DNA from: Colinaster sp045639685
GTDB taxonomy: Bacteria; Bacillota; Clostridia; Lachnospirales; Lachnospiraceae
DNA: 64,000 nt
Direction: 5' to 3'
NCBI GenBank assembly: GCA_045639685.1
Contig: JAZUDO010000059.1
Location: 22,925 to 86,924, forward strand
Shown: positions 1 to 8,580 of the stretch, piece after piece
Numbering within the stretch: position 1 is the first letter of the stretch
How the letters are laid out: each line of letters starts with the position of its first letter
Translations under genes and position numbers: made by a program
Notes under the pieces: generated by a model
Database searches by the model: none
What the model saw: the letters and a program-made list of their open reading frames with translations, nothing else
What the model was told of the DNA's origin: nothing

Positions 1-531
1 ATGATAGAAATCTACTGTACCGTCTTCCAACAGAGTTGGTCTGGCATGAACATCAGTATTGAAAAAATAAGTAATCTGTGCATCTCTTCCCTGAACGGGA
101 GGCTCTCCTTTTGCCAGTGTAACTCTCTCAAGATAGTTTCTTTCCGAAAGACATCTGTCTATATTGTTTTCGTCAATGCCAAACTTAATTCCCTTATACT
201 TCAAGTCTGACATAATCTCTTCTTTATCAATGCTCTGTCCACCTTCGGATGCACAATACAATATGCCGACAGCAGACATCTTATCCTGAGAAATCTCTAT
301 TAACATTTCTTCGTTAATAGGAATAAAGCTCTCTTCATTAAGATCAACGACGGTTTCCTCCGCAAGATTACGTACAGCCTCATTTAACGCAGACAAATCA
401 TATTTTATTTTATGGAAATTCAAATAATCGATGACATCACTTAATAAAAGCTCATTTCCGCCTTCTGTTGGCGGAACCAGCCGGATTTTTGTTGTATTCT
501 CATCTGACATCAGTTGAAAATAGGCATTCAT
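1..531 (-). CDS. fapA: FapA (DUF342) family protein, C-terminal part beyond window edge
   Basis: This reading frame starts at an ATG preceded by GGTGAG at 7 bases and stays open to the window edge, so 177 N-terminal residues are visible and the 3' part is missing. Near residue 144 it has the FapA junction signature GEPPVQGRDAQITYFF (pattern GxxPxxGxDAxIxYxF). Upstream is the acidic N-terminal domain of the family. FapA/DUF342 proteins are polymer-forming, beta-helical proteins commonly found at the end of flagellar gene clusters; their exact role is unclear. The start lies 8 bp after fliA, so the two are almost certainly cotranscribed. Confidence 0.8.
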   Translation of the reverse strand, partial: MNAYFQLMSDENTTKIRLVPPTEGGNELLLSDVIDYLNFHKIKYDLSALNEAVRNLAEETVVDLNEESFIPINEEMLIEISQDKMSAVGILYCASEGGQSIDKEEIMSDLKYKGIKFGIDENNIDRCLSERNYLERVTLAKGEPPVQGRDAQITYFFNTDVHARPTLLEDGTVDFYH

Positions 532-539
532 CGCTTATC

Positions 540-1304
540 TCACCCCGCAAATATTCCCATATATCTTCCCATTTTATCCTTCATACGTGACAAAGCTTTC
601 GTGTGAAGCTGTGAAACTCTTGATTCCGAAACCTCAAGAACCATACTGATTTCCTTCAGCGTCAGTTCTTCATAATAATATAGTTCGATTACCCTGCGTT
701 CCTTCTCGGTTAACAGATTAAGTGCATCCTTAAGTACTTCCTTCAGTTCCTGTACCTCATACACATCCTCCGGTGCAGAAAAATGAGAACTTGAGTTCTT
801 CCCGTTGGGAACGTCACTTCCCTGTTCAATATATTCGTTAAGGGATACCACATTTGTAACATTGAGCTGTGTCTGCCAGTCAAGATACTCGTCCTGGCTG
901 ATTCCAAGTTTCTCTGCTATTGCTTCGTCGGAAGCATTCTTTCCTGTCTCTGCCTCAATCTCCCTGATTGCAACATCGATCTGCTTTTGCTTCTGCCTAA
1001 CGGTACGGGGAATCCAGTCCATTTTTCTAATCTGATCCAATATTTCTCCCCTGATTCTTAAGGAAGCATAGGTTTCAAATTTGTTCTGTTTGTCCGGGTT
1101 GTATTTGTCTATAGCGTCAATAAGTCCAAATATTCCGTAACTTACCAGTTCTTCATACTCGACATTGTAGCCCAGATACATGCTCAATCTGCCTGCAACA
1201 ATCTTTACAAGCGGTGCATATTCCAGTATAAGCTTCTCTCTTAAATCGCTTGACTTTGTTCGCATATAGTCGGCCCAAAGTCTATCTCTTGCCATATCAT
1301 CCAT
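540..1304 (-). CDS. fliA: RNA polymerase sigma factor for flagellar genes (sigma-28, FliA/SigD)
   Basis: The 254-residue length is usual for FliA/WhiG sigma factors. Region 2 (about residues 10-95) contains the YEELVSYGIFGLIDAIDKY segment. Region 3 contains the IPRTVRQKQKQID segment, and region 4 ends in a helix-turn-helix (LKEISMVLEVSESRVSQLHTK, split by the family as a -35 reader). By family knowledge it directs core polymerase to late flagellar promoters for flagellin, hook-associated and chemoreceptor genes, none of which are in this window. It is last but one in the che segment, as sigD is in Bacillus. I saw no anti-sigma factor flgM here. Confidence 0.97.
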   Translation of the reverse strand: MDDMARDRLWADYMRTKSSDLREKLILEYAPLVKIVAGRLSMYLGYNVEYEELVSYGIFGLIDAIDKYNPDKQNKFETYASLRIRGEILDQIRKMDWIPRTVRQKQKQIDVAIREIEAETGKNASDEAIAEKLGISQDEYLDWQTQLNVTNVVSLNEYIEQGSDVPNGKNSSSHFSAPEDVYEVQELKEVLKDALNLLTEKERRVIELYYYEELTLKEISMVLEVSESRVSQLHTKALSRMKDKMGRYMGIFAG

Positions 1305-1318
1305 GATAAAACCCCTTT

Positions 1319-1612
1319 TTACTCTTCATTCGAAGAAGCGCTTTCGTCTTCCTGCTCGTTTTCCTTCTCAACCACTGTTCCCTCAGGCTTTTGCTCATCA
1401 GACTTTTCCTCGGGTTTGGGTTCATTTGCCTTTTCAAAAGAAGCTATTACCCTCTGAAGAATCATCCCGAGAATATAGAACAATATCATTACTCCCAATA
1501 AAATCAGCAATGCTGTTTTTGTTTCGTAATGAACACAGTATGTGATAATACTGGTAAATGCGGCTGCCAAAAGCATAACAAATGCAGGCAGCATTTTTAG
1601 TCTTTTGCTCAT
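1319..1612 (-). CDS. Small two-helix membrane protein of the chemotaxis segment, unknown function
   Basis: The product is 97 residues with two predicted transmembrane segments (about residues 7-25 and 33-52) and a strongly acidic, low-complexity C-terminal tail of Glu, Lys, Pro and Ser. The start has AGGAG at 5 bases, overlapping the end of cheD, and the gene is followed 14 bp later by fliA, so it is embedded in the operon. I do not recognise a family with confidence. Its place between cheD and fliA matches small membrane genes of unknown role found in other clostridial flagellar clusters. A structural or regulatory role in motility is inference only. Confidence 0.75.
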   Translation of the reverse strand: MSKRLKMLPAFVMLLAAAFTSIITYCVHYETKTALLILLGVMILFYILGMILQRVIASFEKANEPKPEEKSDEQKPEGTVVEKENEQEDESASSNEE

Positions 1613-1620
1613 AATCTCTC

Positions 1621-2100
1621 CTAGATATCTCTCGTTTCTTTTCCGATAGCCCTTATCCGATACACCCCTGTTTCAGGGAAAAAAGTAACGGTTCTACCGT
1701 AGTTCAATCCGGTATCTTCAGCAATAATCGGTATACCCAGAGATGAAAGCTTCTTCTTGACCGCCTCGACATTTCTCTCGCCGATACGTAACGTCGGCGT
1801 ATTGACATTGACGCTAAACATCTGGGCTCCCCCCGCAATCTTTGCGACCAGATGCTCCCTTTTTGCTCCCTTTGCCGTAACAAGTCTGATTAGTTCATCT
1901 ATTCCCGTATCGGCAAACTTAGCCTTGTTTGAATTCTGTGATATTAATGTAGAATCCGGCAACATAACATGTACCATTCCGCAAATTCTTGTATTTCTGT
2001 CCCAAAGAACAACACCAACACAAGACCCGAGTCCCATGGTAATTATGCTGTCAGGTGCGGAACAAACGTTAAGATCCGCCATTCCAACTTTAACTTCCAT
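1621..2100 (-). CDS. cheD: Chemoreceptor glutamine deamidase CheD
   Basis: CheD deamidates glutamines of chemoreceptors and binds CheC to tune adaptation in the Bacillus/Thermotoga type pathway. The 159-residue protein has the full catalytic triad at the canonical numbers: Thr21, Cys27 in GLGSCVGVV, and His44 in GMVHVMLP. The C-terminal part keeps the GERN motif. It lies 21 bp downstream of cheC, its known regulatory partner, and upstream of the small membrane gene. The pairing points to a B. subtilis style adaptation system. Confidence 0.96.
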   Translation of the reverse strand: MEVKVGMADLNVCSAPDSIITMGLGSCVGVVLWDRNTRICGMVHVMLPDSTLISQNSNKAKFADTGIDELIRLVTAKGAKREHLVAKIAGGAQMFSVNVNTPTLRIGERNVEAVKKKLSSLGIPIIAEDTGLNYGRTVTFFPETGVYRIRAIGKETRDI

Positions 2101-2121
2101 TGTTTATCTCCTGACTGTCTG

Positions 2122-2736
2122 CTATTTAATAATTCCAAGGGACCGAAGAATCTTTTCGTAAGAATCCACATCCGGTACCATTATAAAAAATCCATCTATT
2201 TCTATTTCATCGGAAATCTGTGACTGAATAAGCAAAATTTTGTCTCCGTAAATTCCGAATTCAACAGCAGGTACAGAAAGAATCGCTCCTGCCATATCAA
2301 TTGTCATATCCGGAATTGACGGATATATTGTCAAATTCGTAAGAGAAGACAGCGCATTCAGATACGAACCTGTAATAATATTGGAAATCTCCTTAAAAGC
2401 AGATTGTTCCATCTCACCGAATCCGCCCTGTGTATATCCGCCCATCATCTTTCCAACAAGATGAATTGCTACATCCTTTTTTACAAGGAAAAGAATACTT
2501 CCGTTAATATCTCCTTCAACGCCGAGATAGGCGCCGACCATTTCCTGTTCCTCGCCTCCGATAATTGTTCCGACATCCTTAAATTCAAGCATTCTAACCT
2601 GAGGAACCTTCATATCAACTCTTGTCTGAAGCATTGCTGCCAATGCACTTGTGGCATTTCCCGCTCCTATGTTGCCCAGTTCCTTCAAAACATCAAAATA
2701 TTCTTCCGATATTCTTTCAAGAGATAAATCAGCCAT
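2122..2736 (-). CDS. cheC: CheY-P phosphatase CheC
   Basis: This 204-residue CheC/FliY/CheX family protein has both phosphatase motifs: ELGNIGAGN near residue 20 and EISNIITGSYLNAL near residue 115, each with the ExxN pair that positions water on CheY-phosphate. It has no FliN domain, so it is CheC rather than FliY. Its ATG overlaps the TGA of cheW (TGATG arrangement), which indicates translational coupling. CheC also sequesters CheD, whose gene follows. Confidence 0.95.
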   Translation of the reverse strand: MADLSLERISEEYFDVLKELGNIGAGNATSALAAMLQTRVDMKVPQVRMLEFKDVGTIIGGEEQEMVGAYLGVEGDINGSILFLVKKDVAIHLVGKMMGGYTQGGFGEMEQSAFKEISNIITGSYLNALSSLTNLTIYPSIPDMTIDMAGAILSVPAVEFGIYGDKILLIQSQISDEIEIDGFFIMVPDVDSYEKILRSLGIIK

Positions 2737-3200
2737 CAGATTTCCTCCTTGTTTAACTTGTCAGTTAAAACAACATTAACATCAAGCAATGAAATGAGAA
2801 TGTTTCCTGTCTTTCCGACTCCGGTTACAAAATGATTGTCTTCGCTGTTATCGTATCTCATTTTTTCAATCTGACTTTCTTCCAGATTAACAACCTCTTT
2901 TACAGCATCAACTATCATCCCGATTTTTCCGAAGGTATCAGACTTTATGATTATAATTCTTGTTGCTTTGGTATGTTCAATTTCCTCAAGTCCCATCTTC
3001 AGACGAAGGTTCATAATAGGAACTATTTCACCTCGAAGATTGATAACACCTTTTATGTATGGTGCTACACTTGGAACCCTTGTTATACGCTGCATACGTA
3101 CAATGTTATCAATCATTCCGATATCTATGCCGTAAAACTCATCACCGATTTCAACCTTTATATATTGTTCATTTTCAGAATACACTGTAAGCTCGTTCAT
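2736..3200 (-). CDS. cheW: Chemotaxis coupling protein CheW
   Basis: This 154-residue protein is a single CheW domain: an N-terminal EQYIKVEIGDEFYGIDI strand pair, the RVPSVAPYIKGVINLRGEI core and the GMIVDAVKEVV segment. CheW bridges chemoreceptors and the P5 domain of CheA in the signalling array. It starts 18 bp after cheA and is coupled to cheC. Confidence 0.96.
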   Translation of the reverse strand: MNELTVYSENEQYIKVEIGDEFYGIDIGMIDNIVRMQRITRVPSVAPYIKGVINLRGEIVPIMNLRLKMGLEEIEHTKATRIIIIKSDTFGKIGMIVDAVKEVVNLEESQIEKMRYDNSEDNHFVTGVGKTGNILISLLDVNVVLTDKLNKEEI

Positions 3201-3218
3201 CTTCTGCCCCCTCTTAAA

Positions 3219-5342
3219 CTAAATCAACGCATTCGGATCAACTATCAGCGCCACCTCGCCGTCTCCCAGAATAGTAGCTCCGCTGATTATTCTGCTTCTG
3301 TTTATGTATTTGCCCAATGACTTTATTACTATTTCCTGCTGTCCCAGCAATTCGTCAATTACAAGGCCCGCTTCCACGTCGCCCTTTCTCGCAATAACAA
3401 CAACGTAATCATCCTCGGGCAGCTTCGTTGATTCACATTCAAGAACTTCACTGAGTCTGATAATAGGAATTACTCTTCCTCTGAGGTTGATAACCTCCTT
3501 TTGCTGAACAGTCTTTATATCCTCAGGCGGGATGCTCTCAATTGTCTGGATATTTCCAAGCGGAATGGCATATTTTTCTCCACCCACCTTAACCATCAGA
3601 GACTGAATAATCGCAAGTGTGAGAGGAAGGCGTATGGTCCAGGTACTTCCCTGTCCGTAAACCGATTTGACACTTACCTCACCACTGAGGGACTCAATCT
3701 TACTCTTTACCACATCGAGGCCAACGCCACGCCCTGAAATATCAGAAACTGTTTTTGCAGTAGAAAAGCTGGGCATGAACAAAAGATTAACAGCTTCCGA
3801 GTCAGACATTACCGCCGCCTGCTCTTCCGTTATTACATTGCGTTCAACAGCCTTTTCCTTAACAGCCTCGATATCAATTCCGTTACCGTCATCCTTAACC
3901 TCAATTACAACATTGTTACCGTCCTGATATGCATCAAGCCAAATGCTTCCTGTCTCGGGTTTACCTCTTTCAATACGAAGCGAAACATCTTTCTCGATTC
4001 CATGATCGGCACTGTTACGCAGTAAATGCATAAGAGGGTCTCCGATTTCATCCACAACGGTACGGTCAAGCTCGGTTTCCTCACCTGACATATATAATTC
4101 CATCTTCTTATCAAGTTTTTTCTGAAGGTCGCGAATCATTCTCGGGAACTTGTTGACAACACTCTCAATCGGAACCATTCTTACCTTCATAACCGACTCA
4201 TGAAGATTGGTTGTAACACTCTCAAGATACTCAATCTGCTCATCCACATGTGCGCTGCTGCTTCCGTTTTCCTTGGAAGCTGTGGCACTTACAAGGGAAT
4301 TCTTTGCGATGATAAGCTCACTCACAAGGTTCATCAAATCATCAAGTTTTTCTATGTCAACACGTACAGTCCTGTTAACAACCGGCTTTTTCTTCTCAAC
4401 AGCTTTACCTGTACCTGTACCTGCTGCCGTCTCCTGCTTCTGAGCCGGTACAAGCTCACTCTTTGATGGAGTGAGAGCTTCAGTAGCTCCCGCAGAAGCC
4501 TTATCATCTTCGTCCTTTGCGGAAAGTGCTTCCAAATCAACGAAGCCTCCGACAACACTCTCAATCTCAGAGACATCGGCTGCAGCATCTATAAGTTTCT
4601 GTGGCTTTGCTTCGGAAAGAACAACAAGGCTGAATTCCAAATCAAATTTCTCGTCCTCGATATCCTGTGCTGAGGGTTCCGAAACAATAACCTCTCCCAG
4701 TTCTTCAACTGCTTTATACACCAAAAAAGCTCTGGCCGCTTTAAGAATACAATTCTCCTGAACACGAACCGTAAGTCCTATAGGCATCAAACCACCCGCA
4801 GCCGCTTCCTTCATAATACCGATTACGGATTCATTAAATTTGAGTTCCTTCCATGCTTCTTTGGTTTCTTCCTTTTTAGCGGTTACGGTTTCTGCTATCT
4901 CCTGTTGCTTTTCTTCCGTTGCCTTCTCTTCGGACTTTTGTTCCGAACCTTCTTCGCCTTTGGAATCAAGGAAATCATTAAATATCTTTATAATTGCACT
5001 GTTATCGTTATCTCCCTCGTCACCGCCTGCGGCAATATTGGCAACATATTCCTCAAGAGCATCAAGGCACTGAAACAAAGCGTCCACAACGGTTGAATTA
5101 ATCCTTGCGGCGCCGTTTCTTACTTCGGAGAATACATTTTCCATGTTATGAGTCAGGTTCTGCATTCTCTTATATCCCATTGTTCCCGCCATTCCCTTAA
5201 GAGTATGGGCCGAACGGAATATCTCGTTAATGGTCTCCATATTTCCCGGTTCCTGTTCAAGTTCAAGAATACGGGTATTCAGATTTTGCAAATGTTCCTT
5301 TGATTCGTCAATAAATATCTCCAAATACTGACTTACATCCAT
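3219..5342 (-). CDS. cheA: Chemotaxis sensor histidine kinase CheA
   Basis: CheA autophosphorylates in response to chemoreceptors and passes phosphate to CheY. I chose the ATG at 5342 (707 residues) because GGGGG lies 8 bases upstream and because it puts the phosphorylated histidine of RSAHTLKGMAGTMG at position 46, the B. subtilis number. Domain order: Hpt P1 (about 1-110), CheY-binding P2 (about 165-265), Glu/Lys-rich linker, P3 dimerisation (about 325-390), the ATPase with HLLRNSADHGIE, DDGNGID and GRGVGLDVV boxes, and a C-terminal CheW-like P5. A TTG further upstream (5357) is a less likely start. The gene is first after a terminator and -10 element. Confidence 0.96.
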   Translation of the reverse strand: MDVSQYLEIFIDESKEHLQNLNTRILELEQEPGNMETINEIFRSAHTLKGMAGTMGYKRMQNLTHNMENVFSEVRNGAARINSTVVDALFQCLDALEEYVANIAAGGDEGDNDNSAIIKIFNDFLDSKGEEGSEQKSEEKATEEKQQEIAETVTAKKEETKEAWKELKFNESVIGIMKEAAAGGLMPIGLTVRVQENCILKAARAFLVYKAVEELGEVIVSEPSAQDIEDEKFDLEFSLVVLSEAKPQKLIDAAADVSEIESVVGGFVDLEALSAKDEDDKASAGATEALTPSKSELVPAQKQETAAGTGTGKAVEKKKPVVNRTVRVDIEKLDDLMNLVSELIIAKNSLVSATASKENGSSSAHVDEQIEYLESVTTNLHESVMKVRMVPIESVVNKFPRMIRDLQKKLDKKMELYMSGEETELDRTVVDEIGDPLMHLLRNSADHGIEKDVSLRIERGKPETGSIWLDAYQDGNNVVIEVKDDGNGIDIEAVKEKAVERNVITEEQAAVMSDSEAVNLLFMPSFSTAKTVSDISGRGVGLDVVKSKIESLSGEVSVKSVYGQGSTWTIRLPLTLAIIQSLMVKVGGEKYAIPLGNIQTIESIPPEDIKTVQQKEVINLRGRVIPIIRLSEVLECESTKLPEDDYVVVIARKGDVEAGLVIDELLGQQEIVIKSLGKYINRSRIISGATILGDGEVALIVDPNALI

Positions 5343-5416
5343 TTCAATTACCCCCAAATGATTACAAGTGCAATTTATTTATGTAAACCTAATTATAAAT
5401 CACTTTCACGGATATT

Positions 5417-5425
5417 ATTATACCA
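5417..5425 (-). promoter_or_regulatory. Extended -10 element upstream of cheA
   Basis: The minus strand reads TGGTATAAT, an extended -10 (TGnTATAAT), about 75 bases upstream of the cheA start and just downstream of a terminator. No good -35 is visible, which is acceptable for an extended -10 promoter. It would restart transcription for the cheA-to-fapA segment. Confidence 0.5.
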
Positions 5426-5485
5426 CAATTTATTCTTCTCATGTGTGCATAGTAAAGTTTTTTGATAATTTTCTCTTCTTTCTGA

Positions 5486-5528
5486 CAAAAAAGGGAGATA
5501 AAACTGTCTCATCAGTTTTATCTCCCTT
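5486..5528 (-). terminator. Intrinsic terminator between the PilZ gene and cheA
   Basis: A perfect 16-bp stem (arms 5491-5506 and 5513-5528) with a 6-base loop is followed on the minus strand by a run of six T. There is no T run on the plus strand, so it works in the direction of the flagellar operon. It separates the export/PilZ segment from the cheA segment. Confidence 0.85.
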
Positions 5529-5532
5529 GATT

Positions 5533-5605
5533 TCAACGTATTTCTTATCTCTTATCTCTTATCTCTTATCTCTTTATCTCTTATCGCTTGTCGCTTGTCA
5601 CTTAT
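5533..5605. repeat. Degenerate 7-bp tandem repeat (CTTATCT)
   Basis: About ten units of a heptamer, CTTATCT on the plus strand, degrade to CTTGTCG units at the end next to the PilZ stop codon. The array touches the last codon of the PilZ gene and lies between that stop and the terminator. Such arrays can change length by slippage; no function is evident. Confidence 0.8.
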
Positions 5606-6333
5606 CTTAAACCACGCTCACGACGTCTGTTCTTACGTTCCTCTTCAAAGATATACTGGATTATCTCTTCTCTTGCATCATTATCCAGATTAACGAACTG
5701 AACCCTGTGCTCATATTCGCCTCTCTTATTTGGTATCTCCTTAGAATTAAGCACCCTGCAGATAAGCTCATACAGTTTTATGCCGCCATGAATAAAAAGT
5801 TCATATCTGCAATATACAAGACTACCCTTTTCATATTCCTGCTTCGTCACAAAGCGAAGACCGCCTCCGGAAATATCCACTATAACACTCTTTATCATAG
5901 GAATTCCGGGCGGAACCTGATAGTCCAAACCATTTTCAAAAGCAAATACCTCTTCCTTTGTAAGACCTCTTGTCTCCATATCAAGCGCACAGTTATATCT
6001 GTAAAAATCTCGCCTCTGATACTTGCGAAGATTTGTCTCAAGCTCCACCAGAAGAAGATAAATGTTGTTGCTCTTATATCTGTCTGTTATCCTCACCGTA
6101 CATTCATACAGACCATTATCGGTATAAAAGAAAACCTCATATTCTGCGTCTACCGGCAAAAGGATAAGCTTATTCTGTTCCATGGGCATAAAAAGTTCAA
6201 GAGTATCATCCGAAAGCACATCATATATCTTAGATGAAAATACTCTCTCCTTCTGCTCTTCTTCGCCGTTTTTTACTCTCCTGACAGCCTTAAGATCAAT
6301 TCGCTGTCCCGGTTTGATTAAATCGTCCAACAT
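5602..6333 (-). CDS. PilZ-domain flagellar brake protein (YcgR/YpfA type)
   Basis: The N-terminal half is the YcgR-type flagellar-regulator domain (GQRIDLKAV start). The C-terminal half is a PilZ domain with both cyclic di-GMP motifs: RKYQRRDFYRY (RxxxR, about residue 110) and DISGGGLRF (D/NxSxxG, about residue 158). Such proteins bind cyclic di-GMP and slow the flagellar motor through MotA or the switch. I chose the ATG at 6333 (243 residues), which has GAGG at 6 bases; a GTG at 6345 would overlap the flhG stop. A pilus cluster lies in the same window, but this motif set and the position fit motility control. Confidence 0.88.
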   Translation of the reverse strand: MLDDLIKPGQRIDLKAVRRVKNGEEEQKERVFSSKIYDVLSDDTLELFMPMEQNKLILLPVDAEYEVFFYTDNGLYECTVRITDRYKSNNIYLLLVELETNLRKYQRRDFYRYNCALDMETRGLTKEEVFAFENGLDYQVPPGIPMIKSVIVDISGGGLRFVTKQEYEKGSLVYCRYELFIHGGIKLYELICRVLNSKEIPNKRGEYEHRVQFVNLDNDAREEIIQYIFEEERKNRRRERGLR

Positions 6334-6344
6334 ACTAAACCTCA

Positions 6345-7229
6345 CTACACTTGTCGTTTGCCTGTTACTATATGCGAGAAAAATGCTGCCATTCCCCGCT
6401 TTTTAATTTCCCCGGTAATCTCCTTGTTCATGAGCTTAGCCGATATCTTTTCATAAGCAATTGAAGCCTTGGCATTCTCATTTGCAAGTGAAACAGGCAT
6501 CTGCTGCATTACTGCAGCCACAAGCTTGTCATCCTGCGGAATTGCTCCAAGATACTCAATCGGCAGTTTCAGATATCTCTGTACTACAACATTAAGCTTA
6601 TTAAACAATGTTGCTCCGTCCTCTTCCCTGTCAACCTTATTGGCAATGACTTTTATCTTCGATTCATCACATGAAAAGCGCGGATGTCTGTTAAGCGCCT
6701 TCAGCAATGAATAAGAATCCGTTATGGATGTGGGTTCCGGTGTCGTCACAAGCAATATCTCACCGCTGGCAACCAGAAATTCCAGCACGGCATCGGATAT
6801 TCCCGCACCGGTGTCAATAATAATTACGTCTGCAATGGCATCAAGCTGGGCAAGATTCTGAATAATATATGTCAGATATTCCCTGCTCAAATTTGACAAT
6901 CCCACTATTCCGGAACCACCTGAAATGAATCCGATTTCACCCGGTCCCCATGTTATTATATCAGTAATACTCTTTCCCTGATACAGTAGATCGCATAAAT
7001 TATGCTTCGGAACCGTTCCGAACATTATCTCTATATTCGCAAGGCCAAAATCAGCATCGAGGATAATTACTCTCTGCCCCATTTTCCTAAACCATATGGC
7101 AAGATTAATGGCTGTATTGGACTTTCCCACGCCACCCTTTCCGCTGGTTACGGTGATTACCCTCGCGACAGGCCTTACGATTGTATTGTTTGCTTTAATT
7201 ATATTTCTTAACTGTTCTGCCTGATCCAA
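6345..7229 (-). CDS. flhG: MinD-like ATPase FlhG (YlxH), flagellar number regulator
   Basis: This 294-residue SIMIBI-class ATPase has a deviant Walker A, VTSGKGGVGKSNTAINLA, near residue 30, then switch motifs around DADFGLANIEIMFG and IIDTGAGISDAV. FlhG controls the number of flagella and stimulates the GTPase FlhF, whose gene is directly upstream (49 bp gap). The N-terminal residues DQAEQLRNI fit the FlhF-activating segment that contains a conserved DQAxxLR motif. The order flhA-flhF-flhG matches other Firmicutes. Confidence 0.95.
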   Translation of the reverse strand: MDQAEQLRNIIKANNTIVRPVARVITVTSGKGGVGKSNTAINLAIWFRKMGQRVIILDADFGLANIEIMFGTVPKHNLCDLLYQGKSITDIITWGPGEIGFISGGSGIVGLSNLSREYLTYIIQNLAQLDAIADVIIIDTGAGISDAVLEFLVASGEILLVTTPEPTSITDSYSLLKALNRHPRFSCDESKIKVIANKVDREEDGATLFNKLNVVVQRYLKLPIEYLGAIPQDDKLVAAVMQQMPVSLANENAKASIAYEKISAKLMNKEITGEIKKRGMAAFFSHIVTGKRQV

Positions 7230-7278
7230 AGAACTTTCCTCTCAAATAAATAATGCATAAGTCTGACATTGTACCGAA

Positions 7279-8580
7279 TCAGTTTGTACCTCCGCCGCCC
7301 AGTATCTTCTTAACAATTGACTGAGGATCAAATTTGTCTATATCATCCGGAACGTTCTGACCGTATGTAACATATGACAAATCCGATTCAGTATATAATT
7401 TCAGATTCAGAAGGTTACCAAAGGATGTTGTCTCATCCAGCTTTGTAAAGATAATCTTATAATCTGTCATCTCTCTGTAGGTATCGGCTATGCTTGTCAG
7501 GTCCTTGTACTTGGTTGTTGCACTGAGTACAAGATAAACAAGCGCATCTGTCTTTCCGTCAAGAGCGTGAATAACAACATTGGTATTATTTCTCTGCTCT
7601 TCATTGTGATGTGAATGTCCTGCAGTATCCACAAATATATAGTCATAGTCAGTATACTCGTTATATGCTTCAACTATTTCATCTGCAGAATAGATTACTC
7701 GGCAGGGTATATCCAGTATATTCGCATAGGTTCTGAGCTGTTCTGCTGCGGCTATTCTATAGGTATCTGCCGTAAGAAGAGCCACCCTGTTCTTATTTTC
7801 CAGACAGAACTTACTTGCCAGCTTGGCTATTGTCGTTGTCTTTCCAACACCTGTAGGCCCGACAAAATATACAACCCTCGGTCCCATTGTTGCAGGTTCA
7901 ATAATTGACGTCTGCCCGAATTTTAATATCATCTTCTGATATACAGTGGTAAGGAAATAATCCACCGGCATATTGGGCTTTGTCTGTTTCTGTGCCTCCT
8001 CGATAATCTGGTTGGCGTATTTCTCACGAACCTCGTTGTCAATCATCATATTGTACAGGAGACGTGTCAGTTTCATCTGCTCATCTTCTGCCGACTCTTC
8101 AAAGGATTCTTCTTTTTCTTCCTTTGAATCCGCAGAATCAAGTCTCTGTTTAATCAGTGACTCAAGAGAATCCAGTTTTTCCTCTATTGCACTGTTCGCC
8201 GTCTCTTCATCAATCGCTTCATCATAAATGATGTCATTGTTGATTTTTCTCTCCGGTTTGGAATCAACCAGCTTTTCTTCCGCTGCAATGGAACCAGTTT
8301 CCTTTATGGCAGCCGCTGCCGCTTTCTGTTCATTTATTTCCTTCTGCTTTGCTGCAAGCTGTTCAAGTGCAGTCATAGTGGGAGCCTTTGGCTGGGGTTT
8401 TTCTGTGTTATCCTTCTCAAGGGCGACAGTAACCTCAACCTGTGGAGAAAACATGAATCCGAAGATTCCTTTTTTCTTTATCTGGCGAACACTCATAACA
8501 ACGACGCCCTGCCCCAGTTCCTTCCTGGCAGTTTCGATTGCTTCATCTTCAGTTTTGCTAATGTATTTTTTGATTATCAT
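7279..8580 (-). CDS. flhF: SRP-type GTPase FlhF, flagellar placement
   Basis: FlhF is a third SRP-family GTPase that sets flagellar position. The 433-residue protein has an N-terminal basic domain, an acidic Glu/Ser-rich linker (about residues 60-180), then the NG domain with G1 GPTGVGKTTTIAKLA, G3 DTAGHSHHN and G4 TKLDE. It starts with ATGATA overlapping the flhA stop (ATGA), so it is translationally coupled to flhA. Confidence 0.95.
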   Translation of the reverse strand: MIIKKYISKTEDEAIETARKELGQGVVVMSVRQIKKKGIFGFMFSPQVEVTVALEKDNTEKPQPKAPTMTALEQLAAKQKEINEQKAAAAAIKETGSIAAEEKLVDSKPERKINNDIIYDEAIDEETANSAIEEKLDSLESLIKQRLDSADSKEEKEESFEESAEDEQMKLTRLLYNMMIDNEVREKYANQIIEEAQKQTKPNMPVDYFLTTVYQKMILKFGQTSIIEPATMGPRVVYFVGPTGVGKTTTIAKLASKFCLENKNRVALLTADTYRIAAAEQLRTYANILDIPCRVIYSADEIVEAYNEYTDYDYIFVDTAGHSHHNEEQRNNTNVVIHALDGKTDALVYLVLSATTKYKDLTSIADTYREMTDYKIIFTKLDETTSFGNLLNLKLYTESDLSYVTYGQNVPDDIDKFDPQSIVKKILGGGGTN

